Assembly (NCBI GenBank): GCA_051747385.1
Contig: JBNJGB010000004.1
Coordinates: 186,001-250,000 of the forward strand
Direction of reading: 5' to 3'
Length of the DNA: 64,000 bases
Source of the DNA: JBNJGB01 sp051747385
GTDB taxonomy: Bacteria; Myxococcota_A; UBA9042; PHBI01; JACKFB01
Both the position numbers and the translations under genes were made by a program. Position 1 is the first letter of the stretch, and each line of letters begins with the position of its first letter. This document shows positions 8,348 to 16,919 of this stretch, in pieces. Under the pieces are notes generated by a model. The model did no database searches and was not told the DNA's origin. It saw only the letters and a program-made list of their open reading frames with translations.

Positions 8348-9988
8348 ATGGTGTACCGGTACATCGCGATCGTCGCAGCGGCGGCCTGGCTCGCGGGGTG
8401 CGCGGAGGCCGATCACGGCCACGACCACGCCGCCGAAGGCGGGCACGCGCACGAGGAGGAAGCCGGCCACGACGACGAAGGCGGCCACGGCCACGGCGAC
8501 GAGGCGGGCCATGACGACCACGGGCACGGCCACGAGCGGCCGGCGCAGGTCGTCACGCAGTTCGGGGAGCGGCACCAGCTCTACGTGGAGTTCCCGGCGC
8601 TGCTCGTCGGCCACCACTCGGAGTTCGCCGCCCACTTCACCGGCCTGGACGGCTGGGAGCCCGTGACCCGCGGCTCGCTGGCGGTGGTCCTCACCGGACC
8701 GGATCACCCCGGGGAGCGCTGGGAGGCGAACGCCCCGGCCCGCGCCGGCATCTTCACGCCTGCCGTCACGCCGCGACATGCGGGCGAACGACGGCTCCTG
8801 CTGCTCCTGGAGACGGAGGACGGGACCGAGCGCTTCGACCTGGGGACCGTCCGGGTCTTCGAGGACGCCGCTGCCGCGGCCGAGGCGCACTTCGAGGAGC
8901 CGGTGGGCGACATCTCGTTCCTCCTGGAGACCCAGTGGAAGGTGGACTTCGGGGTCACCGCCGTCCGGGAGCAGCCCTTGCGGCCGTCGGTGCCCGCGAA
9001 CGCCACGGTCCGCCCGGCCGCCGACGCGGAGGCGCGCGTCATGGCGCCCTTCGGTGGCCGGATCGCCGCGCCGGATGGTGGCGTGCCCCAGGTGGGGCGG
9101 CGCGTGGAGGCCGGCGAGGTGGTGGCCTGGGTCGTGCCGCGGCTGGAGCCCGGCGGCGCCGCGAACCTCGAGGCGGAGGTCCGCAAGGCCGAGGTCCGGG
9201 TGCGCCGCGCCAAACGCGAGGTGGCGCGTCTGCGGAGGCTGGCCGAGGCGGGCGCGATCCCGCGGAAGCGCCTGCTGGACGCCGAGAGCGACCTGGACGT
9301 GGCCCGCGCGGAAGTGGAGCAGGCCCGCGGCCGCCGCGCGCAGCACGAGGGCCTGGGCTCGGAGGAGGGAGACGCCCGGGGTCGCGTGGCCATCCGGAGC
9401 CCCATCGCCGGGACCGTGACGTCGCGCGCCGTGGTGGACGGGGCCTTCGTCACCGCCGGTGAGCCGCTGCTGCAGATCGTGGATCGGGAGCGCCTGTGGC
9501 TGCAGGCGCGGGTGCCCGAGGCCGACGCGGCGCGGGTCGGCGAGCCGACGGGGCTCTGGTTCCGCCCGTCGGACGGTGCGGAGCCGGTGGCCATCGACCT
9601 CACCGCCGAGGGCGCGCTGGTGGCGTGGCCGGACGTGGTCGAGTCGAACACCCGGACGGTGTCGCTCCTGGCGGCGCTGGGCGAGGCCGGGACCGGGCTG
9701 CGGGTCGGCGCCTTCCTGCGGGCCCACGTCTTCAGCGGCCCGGCGCGGCAGGTGCCGGTCATCCCGGCCTCGGCCGTGCTGGACGACAAGGGCGTGGACG
9801 TCGTCTACGTGGTGGGCGGCGGAGAGACCTTCGAGCGGCGCGTGGTGCGCCTCGGCGTCCGGGACCGCGGCCTCGTGGAGGTCGTGGACGGCCTGGAGCC
9901 GGGTGAGCACGTGGTCTCCGAGGGGGCGTACTTCGTGAAGCTGGCGGCCACCGCGACCGGCGCGGTCGGCCATGGGCACGCGCACTGA
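8348..9988 (+). CDS. czcB: CzcB-type periplasmic adaptor lipoprotein with His-rich N-terminus
   Basis: 546 residues. The lipobox LAGC puts the lipid-modified Cys at residue 18. Residues ~21-62 carry twelve His in HGHDH, HAH and HGHGH clusters among Asp/Glu, an obvious metal-binding segment. The remainder is a membrane-fusion protein with a lipoyl-like/helical-hairpin core and a beta-barrel region (segments VMAPFGGRIAAPDGGVPQ, PIAGTVTSRAVVDGAFV, VIPASAVLDDKGVDVVYVV). It links the inner-membrane RND pump to the CzcC channel and may deliver metal. Its stop overlaps the czcA ATG. The His-rich extension resembles CzcB, but the metal (Zn, Cd, Co, Cu or Ag) cannot be assigned. Confidence 0.88.
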   Translation: MVYRYIAIVAAAAWLAGCAEADHGHDHAAEGGHAHEEEAGHDDEGGHGHGDEAGHDDHGHGHERPAQVVTQFGERHQLYVEFPALLVGHHSEFAAHFTGLDGWEPVTRGSLAVVLTGPDHPGERWEANAPARAGIFTPAVTPRHAGERRLLLLLETEDGTERFDLGTVRVFEDAAAAAEAHFEEPVGDISFLLETQWKVDFGVTAVREQPLRPSVPANATVRPAADAEARVMAPFGGRIAAPDGGVPQVGRRVEAGEVVAWVVPRLEPGGAANLEAEVRKAEVRVRRAKREVARLRRLAEAGAIPRKRLLDAESDLDVARAEVEQARGRRAQHEGLGSEEGDARGRVAIRSPIAGTVTSRAVVDGAFVTAGEPLLQIVDRERLWLQARVPEADAARVGEPTGLWFRPSDGAEPVAIDLTAEGALVAWPDVVESNTRTVSLLAALGEAGTGLRVGAFLRAHVFSGPARQVPVIPASAVLDDKGVDVVYVVGGGETFERRVVRLGVRDRGLVEVVDGLEPGEHVVSEGAYFVKLAATATGAVGHGHAH

Positions 9989-12900
9989 TGGTCGACGGGA
10001 TCATCCGCTGGTCGCTGCGCAACCGTCTCCTCGTGGTGCTCGTGGCGCTGGGTCTGTTCGGCTGGGGAAGCTGGCGTGCCCTGAACGTCCCCGTGGACGT
10101 CTTCCCGGACCTGACCGCGCCGAGCGTCACGGTCCTGGTGGAGGCCCACGGCATGGCCCCGGAGGAGGTGGAGAGCCAGGTCGTCTATCCCATCGAGACC
10201 GCCGTGAACGGCGCCACCGGCGTGCGGCGCGTGCGCTCGGCCACCGGCATCGGCAACGCGGTCATCTGGGTGGAGTTCGAGTGGGGGACCGACATCTACC
10301 GGGCCCGCCAGGTGGTCTCGGAGAAGCTCCAGCTCGTCCGCGCGTCCCTGCCGCCGGACGTGGATCCGCCGACCATGGCGCCCATCACGTCCATCATGGG
10401 CGAGATCCTCTTCGTGGCGCTCACCTCCGACGAGCACACGCCCATCGAGGTGCGGACGGAGGCCGACTGGAGCGTCCGGCGGCGCCTGCTAGCGGTCCCC
10501 GGGGTCTCGCAGGTGATCCCCATCGGCGGCGGCGTGAAGCAGTACCAGGTGGTGGTGTCGCCCGAGCGCCTGTCCGCCTACGGCATCGCCCTGGACACGG
10601 TCGCCGACGCCCTCCGCGAGGCGAACGAGAACGTCTCGGCGGGCTTCTATCGCGAAAACGGCCGCGAGTACCTCATCTACGGCCTGGGCCGGGTCGAGCG
10701 CGTGGAGGACATCGGCGAGACCGTCCTGGAGGTGCGCGACGGCGAGCCCATCACGGTCTCCGACGTGGCCGAGGTGCGCATCGGGCCCGCCCTGAAGCGT
10801 GGAGAGGGCTCGTTCAACGGCGATCCCGCGGTCGTCATCGGCATCCAGAAGCAGCCGGACGCCAACACCCTGGCCCTGACGGAGCGCCTCGACGCCGTCC
10901 TGGACGACGTGCAGGCCTCGCTGCCGGAGGGGATGCGGCTCCAGCGCGACATCTTCCGGCAGGCGGACTTCATCGAGGTCGCGGTGGACAACGTGGTCCA
11001 CGCCCTGCGGGACGGCGCCATCCTGGTGGTGCTCATCCTCCTGCTGTTCCTGGCCAACGGCCGCGCCACCGCCATCACCGCCACGGCCATCCCCCTGTCC
11101 CTGCTGGCGGCCGTGGTGGTGCTGGACTGGCTGGGCGGGACCATCAACACCATGACCCTGGGCGGCATGGCCATCGCCGTGGGCGCCCTGGTGGACGACG
11201 CCATCGTCGACGTGGAGAACGTGGTCCGCCGCCTGCGCCAGAACGCCGCGCTCCCAGAGGCCGAGCGCCGCTCCACCTTCGAGGTGGTCTACGACGCCAG
11301 CCGCGAGGTCCGGGCCTCCATCGTCTTCGCGACCCTGGTCATCATCCTGGTGTTCGTGCCTTTGTTCTTCCTGACCGGCGTGGAGGGGCGCCTCCTCGAG
11401 CCGCTGGGCCTGGCCTACGTCGTGTCCCTGGCGGCGTCGCTGGTGGTCGCGCTGACCGTGACCCCGGCGCTCTGCTACCTCCTCCTGCCCGGCTCGAAGG
11501 GCATCGAGCAGCGCGGAGAGGGCCGCCTGACGCGCTGGATCAAGGCGGCCTACGGGCCCACCCTCGACCTGACGGTGCGCCGCTGGATCCCCATCACCAT
11601 CGCCTCCGTCGCGGCCCTGGGAGCGGCCGGGTGGGGTCTGTCGCGGGCCGGGCAGTCGTTCCTGCCCGAGTTCAACGAGGGGACCCTGACCATCAGCGCC
11701 GTGACCCTCCCCGGCACCTCTCTCGAGACGTCCGACCGCTTGGGCCGCATGGTCGAGGACGTCCTCCACGAGCACCCGGAGGTGGTCTCCACGTCCCGCC
11801 GCACCGGGCGGGCGGAGCAGGACGAGCACTCCCAGGGGGTGAACTCCTCGGAGATCGACGTGGACCTGGACATGGAGGAGCGCTCCAAGGAGGCGTTCCT
11901 GGCCGACCTGCGCGACGACCTCGCCGCCGTGCCGGGCATGAACATCACCATCGGCCAGCCCATCAGCCACCGCATCGACCACATGCTGTCCGGCACGCGC
12001 GCGAACATCGCCGTGAAGGTCTTCGGGCCGGACCTGCACACCCTCCGAAGCCTCGCGGAGGACGTGAGCCGCGCCATGGAGACCGTCTCCGGCGTCGTGG
12101 ACCTGAACGTCGAGCAGCAGATGGACGTCCCGTACCTGGTCGTGGACTTCGACCGGCCGGCCATCGCCCGCCACGGCCTGTCGATCCGCGACGTGGCCGA
12201 GACCCTGGAGACGGCCTTCCGCGGCCACCCCGTCTCGCGCATCCTGGAGGGGACGCGGGGCTTCGACCTCCTGGTCCGCCTCCCGGAGGAGGCCAAGGAG
12301 GACGTCGAGGCCATCCGCCAGACCCTGGTGGCCACGCCGTCCGGCGCCGAGGTGCCTCTGCACGCCCTGGCCGACGTGCGCCGGGACCGCCGCCCGAACC
12401 GCATCGGCCGCGAGGACGTGCAGCGCAAGATCGTCGTCTCGGCCAACGTGGCCGGCGGCGACCTGGTGGGCGTCGTCGAGGCCATCCGCGCCCGCGTGGA
12501 CGAGGAGGTCGACCTCCCCGACGGCTATCACGTCGAGTACGGCGGCCAGTTCCAGAGCGCCGCCCAGGCCTCCCGCACGCTGACCGTCCTCACGGCCGTG
12601 GTCGTCCTGGGCATCTTCCTGCTGCTGTTCATGTCCCTGGGCTCGGGCCGGGACTCCCTGCTCGTCATGGCGAACCTGCCCCTGGCCCTCATCGGCGGCG
12701 TCGCCGGGGTCTGGGTCCTCGACGGCGTCCTGTCGGTGGCCTCCCTCATCGGCTTCATCACCCTGTTCGGCATCGCCACCCGGAACGGCCTCCTGATGGT
12801 CTCGCACATCCGCCACCTGGCCCTGGAAGAGGGCGTCACCGACCCCTTCACCGCCGTCCGCCAGGGCGCCATGGAGCGCCTGGCCCCCATCTTCATGACC

Positions 12901-13077
12901 GCCCTCGCCTCCGGCCTCGGCCTCGTCCCCCTGGCGCTGCAGGCCGGCGAGCCCGGCTCCGAGATCCAGGCTCCCATGGCCATCGTCATCCTCTTCGGCC
13001 TCGTCTCCTCCACCGCCCTGAACATGATCGTCGTCCCGGCGCTCTACCTGCGGTTCGGGGCCGTGACGCGCCGGTGA
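9988..13077 (+). CDS. czcA: CzcA/CusA-type heavy-metal RND efflux pump
   Basis: 1,029 residues, full length for the HME-RND family. It starts with IRWSLRNRLLVVLVALGLF and has two sets of helices with large periplasmic loops. The fourth-helix signature GGMAIAVGALVDDAIVDVEN (about residues 391-410) carries the proton-relay acids in the HME style, and the C-terminus (SSTALNMIVVPALYLRFG) is standard. It is driven by proton import and exports metal cations from periplasm or cytoplasm through CzcB/CzcC. The relay motif departs from classical Zn-type DFG..VDGA and is closer to Cu/Ag-type members, so specificity is left open. It is the last gene of the repressor-protease-efflux operon. Confidence 0.92.
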   Translation: MVDGIIRWSLRNRLLVVLVALGLFGWGSWRALNVPVDVFPDLTAPSVTVLVEAHGMAPEEVESQVVYPIETAVNGATGVRRVRSATGIGNAVIWVEFEWGTDIYRARQVVSEKLQLVRASLPPDVDPPTMAPITSIMGEILFVALTSDEHTPIEVRTEADWSVRRRLLAVPGVSQVIPIGGGVKQYQVVVSPERLSAYGIALDTVADALREANENVSAGFYRENGREYLIYGLGRVERVEDIGETVLEVRDGEPITVSDVAEVRIGPALKRGEGSFNGDPAVVIGIQKQPDANTLALTERLDAVLDDVQASLPEGMRLQRDIFRQADFIEVAVDNVVHALRDGAILVVLILLLFLANGRATAITATAIPLSLLAAVVVLDWLGGTINTMTLGGMAIAVGALVDDAIVDVENVVRRLRQNAALPEAERRSTFEVVYDASREVRASIVFATLVIILVFVPLFFLTGVEGRLLEPLGLAYVVSLAASLVVALTVTPALCYLLLPGSKGIEQRGEGRLTRWIKAAYGPTLDLTVRRWIPITIASVAALGAAGWGLSRAGQSFLPEFNEGTLTISAVTLPGTSLETSDRLGRMVEDVLHEHPEVVSTSRRTGRAEQDEHSQGVNSSEIDVDLDMEERSKEAFLADLRDDLAAVPGMNITIGQPISHRIDHMLSGTRANIAVKVFGPDLHTLRSLAEDVSRAMETVSGVVDLNVEQQMDVPYLVVDFDRPAIARHGLSIRDVAETLETAFRGHPVSRILEGTRGFDLLVRLPEEAKEDVEAIRQTLVATPSGAEVPLHALADVRRDRRPNRIGREDVQRKIVVSANVAGGDLVGVVEAIRARVDEEVDLPDGYHVEYGGQFQSAAQASRTLTVLTAVVVLGIFLLLFMSLGSGRDSLLVMANLPLALIGGVAGVWVLDGVLSVASLIGFITLFGIATRNGLLMVSHIRHLALEEGVTDPFTAVRQGAMERLAPIFMTALASGLGLVPLALQAGEPGSEIQAPMAIVILFGLVSSTALNMIVVPALYLRFGAVTRR

Positions 13078-13133
13078 GCGGCGGCAGGGTCCCCCGCTTG
13101 TGCGAACCCGGTGGCCGCGGCGATCATCACGGC

Positions 13134-13321
13134 ATGGCGCACGCAGGACATCCCGGAGCCGACGTCGGACCCTTCACCTGGGACGACTTCGTCGCTCTCG
13201 ACGAGGACGATCCGCGCGAGCTGTTCGAGGGCTGGCTGGAGGACGTGGATACGCCGACCGAGCAGCACGAGTTCGTGGTCGCCCTGCTCGTGCACTTCCT
13301 GGTGGCCTGGGCCCGCAGTTC
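13134..13321 (+). pseudogene. 5' fragment of a Uma2 (DUF820) nuclease-like gene
   Basis: The ATG at 13134 opens a frame whose first ~60 residues read like an Uma2-family N-terminus: FTWDDFVALDEDDPRELFEG, then a Glu-Trp-Leu-Glu-Asp segment and EQHEFVVALLVHFLVAWA. An intact member lies 230 bp away on the other strand. After about 13320 the similarity stops and the frame runs on as Arg/Gly-rich nonsense to 13622. It is about a third of the normal ~190 residues and lacks the catalytic PD-(D/E)xK part, so it is a dead remnant. Confidence 0.65.
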
Positions 13322-13338
13322 AGTGCAAGGCAGTGAGT

Positions 13339-13530
13339 CGCCCGGCCGGTGTGGCCGTCGCCCGTCAGTTGCTCGGATCGATGCTGGACTGGGGGCACGA
13401 ACGCGGAATCCTGGCGTGCTACGCAGGTTTCACCAAGCCAGCCGCCGAGTTCATCGCCGACAAGCCCATCGAGGTCATCGACCTTCACGATGTGCTCGAG
13501 ATGGCTCGTGCCGGCCGGGCTCCCTTCTAG
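13339..13530 (+). pseudogene. 3' fragment of a restriction endonuclease-like (Mrr-type) gene
   Basis: In a different frame from the preceding Uma2 fragment, about 60 codons ending at TAG 13528-13530 read VAVARQLLGSMLDWGHERG, then ILACYAGFTKPAAEFIADKP, then IEVIDLHDVLEMA. This resembles the end of Mrr-like/type IV restriction endonuclease domains (G-x-FTxxAxxFA...IxLIDGxxL). No start or N-terminal part is present. The junction with the Uma2 fragment suggests illegitimate recombination or a deletion. The family call is tentative. Confidence 0.45.
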
Positions 13531-13552
13531 ACGACCAGCGGCTCCAAGATCG

Positions 13553-14113
13553 CTACGGAAGGAAGTCGTCCACGACCAACGTAATGTCCGGGAACGCGCG
13601 CAACGTGACGGAGCCGCCGTGACCGTAGCGTGCGACCGTGCGGTACTCGCCCTCGGTGGGGTCGGTGCGGACCTCCACGGCTCGGCCGGGGAGGTCGACG
13701 ATCCAGTACTCCTCGACCCCGGCGGCGGCGTAGAGGGCGGACTTCACGCGCCGGTCCTTGTTGAGGGACGTGTCAGCGACCTCGACGACGAGAGAGGCGG
13801 TGGTGGGGTGCTCGTCCCAGCCCAGGTCCGGGGCGACGACGGCGAGGTCCGGCTCCGGCTCGGAGTCGTCCGTGACCGCCAGAGGCGCCTGCACCGAGAC
13901 GGCTGCGCGCCCGGCGAGGAGCGGCGCGAGGAGCATGTTCAGGCGGCGGACGACGTCGGTGTGGGCCGTTCCCCGCGGGCTCATGCGGACGTTCACCCCG
14001 TGCAGCAGCTCGACCCGCTCGTCCTCGAAGGCGCCCGACTCCACCAGGCGCTCGTACTCCGCTCTCCGCAGCGGCCGCGCGGTCTCCGGTGCGATGTCGG
14101 ACGGCTCGAGCAT
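13553..14113 (-). CDS. Uma2-family (DUF820) putative endonuclease
   Basis: 186 residues from ATG 14111-14113, preceded by GGAGGA. The upstream-extended ATG at 14203 has no such site. The chain shows YERLVESGAFEDERVELLHG, a SPRGTAHTDVVRRL segment, PEPDLAVV (the first catalytic acids), and LVVEVADTSLNKDR with YAAAGVEEYWIVDLP. This matches the PD-(D/E)xK fold of Uma2 proteins with E..D..ExK intact. Uma2 genes are widespread in Cyanobacteria, Planctomycetes and Myxococcota. Their biological role is not established. Its neighbours are gene fragments, including part of another Uma2. Confidence 0.85.
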   Translation of the reverse strand: MLEPSDIAPETARPLRRAEYERLVESGAFEDERVELLHGVNVRMSPRGTAHTDVVRRLNMLLAPLLAGRAAVSVQAPLAVTDDSEPEPDLAVVAPDLGWDEHPTTASLVVEVADTSLNKDRRVKSALYAAAGVEEYWIVDLPGRAVEVRTDPTEGEYRTVARYGHGGSVTLRAFPDITLVVDDFLP

Positions 14114-14223
14114 CGTGGTCCGCTCCTCCGGTCGGCCCCAGTCTACCACCCGGCGGGCGATTCCGCGGAGTCGTCGCATGCTAGTCTGACTGCACCTCAT
14201 CATCCATCGCCTGCGAGGTGCGC

Positions 14224-14646
14224 ATGCCCATCCCCGTCTGGGTGCTCCTGGCGTTCGCCGGGTGGACCCTGCTCATGCTGACCGCGACGGTCGGCGTCTA
14301 CCGCTGGAGCCGGATCCTCTCCGGCCGGGACCCGATCAAGGCCTACGCCCACTACGCCATCGAGGGGCGCGACTGGTACAAGCGCGCCCTCCGCGCCCAC
14401 GCCAACTGCGTGGAGAACCTCCCCGTGCTCGGGGCCATCGTCCTGGCCATCGTGGTGGCGGACGTGTCCAGCCCGACCCTCGACGTGCTGGCGCTGACCG
14501 TCATGGGCGCCCGGGTGCTCCACACCACCACGCACGTGGCCTTCGAGCAGACGAACCGGGTCGTGACCGTCCGGTTCACGTTCTTCGCCGCCCAGGCCGT
14601 CTGCATGCTCTGGATGGGGATCCACACCGCGCTGGCGGTGGCGTAA
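14224..14646 (+). CDS. MAPEG-family integral membrane protein
   Basis: 140 residues with four hydrophobic helices (about 4-24, 68-86, 87-102, 117-138). The conserved MAPEG block is visible: RAHANCVENLPVLGAIVLA followed by LDVLALTVMGARVLH and the terminal WMGIHTALAV. Eukaryotic members are glutathione transferases/peroxidases or leukotriene synthases. Bacterial ones are mostly uncharacterised and may act on lipid peroxides or glutathione conjugates. ATG 14224 with GAGG 5 nt upstream is preferred over GTG 14218. It stands alone, divergent from the Uma2 gene. Confidence 0.82.
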   Translation: MPIPVWVLLAFAGWTLLMLTATVGVYRWSRILSGRDPIKAYAHYAIEGRDWYKRALRAHANCVENLPVLGAIVLAIVVADVSSPTLDVLALTVMGARVLHTTTHVAFEQTNRVVTVRFTFFAAQAVCMLWMGIHTALAVA

Positions 14647-14648
14647 AG

Positions 14649-15131
14649 CTATCGGCCCCGTCGAGCCTCGCGCCGCACGAGCACGAGTGCGCCCAGCAGC
14701 GCTGCGAGGGCGAGCCAGGCCGGTCCGAGGAAGTACCAGGGTCGGAAGACCAGCGTCACCCGGTGTGGACCCTCGTCCACGGGGACGGCCTGCATCATGC
14801 CGTTGGCGCGGACGACGGGGGCGTCTTCTCCGTCCACCTGCGCCGTCCGGCCCGGGAGCCAGGCCTCGGTCACCGCCAGCAGCCCCGCCTTTGGCGCGTC
14901 CACGTCTACGGCGAGGCGGTTCGTCGAGGCCTCGACCAGCGCGGCGGGAACGCCGGGCCGTCTGCCGTCCAGGGGGAGGAGACGCGCGCGGACGGCCTCG
15001 GGGACGTCCTCCTTGACCAGCAGCACCTCCCCGTGTCGCTCCAGGTCGCGGAGGCCCGCGGCGGACTTGAACATGAAGGCCAGGTCGGACCAGCAGGGAT
15101 CCTCGACCCGGTCCTCGTGGTAGCGAGTGGA
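14649..15131 (-). pseudogene. C-terminal remnant of a YfhO-like membrane protein
   Basis: About 160 in-frame codons remain. The end reads LLAVTEAWLPGRTAQVDGED, then APVVRANGMMQAVPV, then a single terminal helix and a basic RREARRGR tail. This is the conserved C-terminal domain of YfhO/GT-C-like proteins (normally 700-900 residues). Upstream, the frame stays open through YHEDRVEDPCWSDLAF but has no start and runs into the promoter of the divergent His-rich gene. The N-terminal membrane domain is gone. A short ORF from ATG 15074 (141 aa) is possible but unlikely to be a real gene. Confidence 0.6.
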
Positions 15132-15145
15132 GCCCGGCCGGACGG

Positions 15146-15175
15146 TTGACTCGCTCCGAAGTCGCGACGTACAAA
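15146..15175 (+). promoter_or_regulatory. Promoter of the His-rich/porin/ZnuA-like operon
   Basis: TTGACT (15146-15151) and TACAAA (15170-15175) are separated by 18 nt, and the gene ATG is at 15185, giving a near-leaderless transcript. The spacer holds a perfect 8-bp palindrome GTCGCGAC (15161-15168), which could be part of a regulator site. No textbook Zur box is recognisable. Confidence 0.6.
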
Positions 15176-15184
15176 CCGGCGACG

Positions 15185-15592
15185 ATGGGCCGTACCTCCC
15201 GCACGCAAAGGCTCCTACGCGCGCTGACGCTGTCGGCCGCGGCGGCGTTCCTGGTGGTGCAGGTCGTCGGCGCCGTGCACTTCGCGGCCGTGGAGCACGC
15301 GCGCTGCGAGGAGCACGGCGAGGTGGTGCATGCGTCCGGCGCCCACGACGGAGCGGATCACGCCCACGAGCCCGGCGGCGGCCGGGACGCCGACGGGGAG
15401 CACGGAGACGAGCACGAGCACTGCTCCGTGACCCTCGGCGGCCACGACGGCGCCGCCGTGCGGGTCGAGCCGGCGGCTCCGGGGCTGTCCCTCGCGTGGG
15501 TCGCCGCCCACCCGGAGGGCACGGACCGGGCCATCCTCGCCCGCGCCGTCTATCGCTACGCCCCCAAGACCTCTCCCCCGGCGATCGGCTGA
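15185..15592 (+). CDS. Small His-rich membrane-anchored protein
   Basis: 135 residues. A single N-terminal hydrophobic segment (about 11-31) is either a signal peptide or an anchor. After it come twelve His, most in residues 32-87, mixed with Asp/Glu and two Cys (41 and 80), for example HDGADHAHEPGG and EHGDEHEHC. The layout recalls small DUF2946-type proteins found beside metal genes, but no firm family match can be claimed. It is the first gene of an operon with a porin, a ZnuA-like binding protein and a His-rich lipoprotein, so a periplasmic metal-buffering or metal-passing role is inferred. Confidence 0.72.
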   Translation: MGRTSRTQRLLRALTLSAAAAFLVVQVVGAVHFAAVEHARCEEHGEVVHASGAHDGADHAHEPGGGRDADGEHGDEHEHCSVTLGGHDGAAVRVEPAAPGLSLAWVAAHPEGTDRAILARAVYRYAPKTSPPAIG

Positions 15593-15673
15593 TCGATCGA
15601 GGGGTCGCCGAGGCGGCCCCGAAGCCGGCCCGGCGTGTCCGGGCCCGGACTCCACGGGACGTGAGAGGTCATC

Positions 15674-16909
15674 GTGCGCACGGCACGTGTGGGGCCGATC
15701 CTGCTCTGGATCGGCCTGTGTACGGCGCCGGCCGTCCGAGCGGGCGAGCCCGGCGCCGACGGATTGAGTGAAGAGGAGCGGGCGGCCCTCGAGGAGGCCC
15801 TCGAAGCCGACGCCGCGGAGCGCGAGGAGAGCACGGACGCGGAGCCCGGCGGTCCCCTGGCCGCGGCGAGCGGCGCCCTGCAGAGCATGAACCCGAGGAT
15901 CTCGCTGATCCTCGACACCACCCTGGCCTGGTTCGACGACGACGAGCCGCTCCAGCTGGGAGGTCACGATCCCACGGAGACGGGGTTCAACCTCCAGCAG
16001 CTCGAGCTGCACATGGAGGCCAGCGTCGACCCCTACTTCCGGCTCGACGCCAACCTCGTCTACAGCCAGTTCGGGGTGGAGGTGGAGGAGGCCTATGCCA
16101 CGACCCTGGGCCTCCCCGCGAACCTCCAGGTGCGCGCCGGGCAGTTCAAGACGCGCTTCGGGCGCCTGAACCCGACCCATCCCCACAGCTGGTCGTTCGT
16201 GGACCAGCCCCTGGCGAACGGGAAGCTCTTCGGCTCCGAGGGGAGCCGTGGCCTGGGCGTGGAGGTCTCCTGGCTGGCTCCGCTGCCCTGGTACGTGGAG
16301 GTGCTCGCGTCCTCGACCATGGCCACCGGCGCCTGCTGTGCCCGGAGCTTCTTCGGGGGGGAGGACCCCGGCGTCGACGACCCGGGAGACCTCCTCTACA
16401 CGCTCGGCCTGCGGCAGTTCTTCGCCCTGAGCGACGCCTGGTCGCTCCAGTGGGGGCTCACGTCCCAGCTCGGGCCGAACTCCACCGGGCACGACAACCG
16501 GACGGAGATCTACGGGACGGACCTGTACCTGCGCTGGCGTCCCCCCGGTGACGTCGACAGGACGTCGGTCTCCCTGACCGTCGAGGGGATGTTCCGCACC
16601 CGCCAGGTGCCCGGGGACGTGCTGCAGGACGGGGGCGGCTACGCCCAGCTCGTCTGGCGCATCGACCCGGAGTGGGAGGTGGGCGGCCGCTACGAGTGGG
16701 TCGGCGGAGTGGAGGACGACCCCCTCGATCCCGAGTGGGACGAGCCCCGCCAGCGGGCGAGCCTCCAGGGCACCTTCTATCCATCGCACTTCTCGCGCCT
16801 CCGCCTGCAGGGCTCCCGGGACGACCCCGGGTGGAGGGAGGACCCCATCTGGGCCGGCTTCCTGGCCCTCGAGGTCCTGATCGGCGCCCACGGCGCCCAC
16901 GGCTACTAG
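15674..16909 (+). CDS. Outer-membrane beta-barrel porin-like protein
   Basis: 411 residues from a GTG preceded by GAGAGG. Signal peptide (~1-23), then an acidic linker with a short coiled-coil (EEERAALEEALEADAAERE), then alternating amphipathic strands rich in aromatic residues (NLQQLELHMEASVDPYFRLD, VRAGQFKTRFGRLNPTH). The strands resemble phosphate-selective-porin/OprO-P-like barrels, including the GQFKTRFGRLN turn. It ends with GAHGAHGY rather than the usual terminal Phe. It probably admits a small ion or complex across the outer membrane. It is followed after 10 nt by the ZnuA-like gene, so a metal (zinc) import route is suggested by context only. Confidence 0.78.
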   Translation: MRTARVGPILLWIGLCTAPAVRAGEPGADGLSEEERAALEEALEADAAEREESTDAEPGGPLAAASGALQSMNPRISLILDTTLAWFDDDEPLQLGGHDPTETGFNLQQLELHMEASVDPYFRLDANLVYSQFGVEVEEAYATTLGLPANLQVRAGQFKTRFGRLNPTHPHSWSFVDQPLANGKLFGSEGSRGLGVEVSWLAPLPWYVEVLASSTMATGACCARSFFGGEDPGVDDPGDLLYTLGLRQFFALSDAWSLQWGLTSQLGPNSTGHDNRTEIYGTDLYLRWRPPGDVDRTSVSLTVEGMFRTRQVPGDVLQDGGGYAQLVWRIDPEWEVGGRYEWVGGVEDDPLDPEWDEPRQRASLQGTFYPSHFSRLRLQGSRDDPGWREDPIWAGFLALEVLIGAHGAHGY

Positions 16910-16919
16910 GAGAGACCCG

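Noticed and set aside
10489..12816. 775-residue open frame antisense to czcA
   Set aside because: czcA has full HME-RND signatures. The antisense product is repetitive His/Asp/Gly/Val sequence typical of shadow frames.
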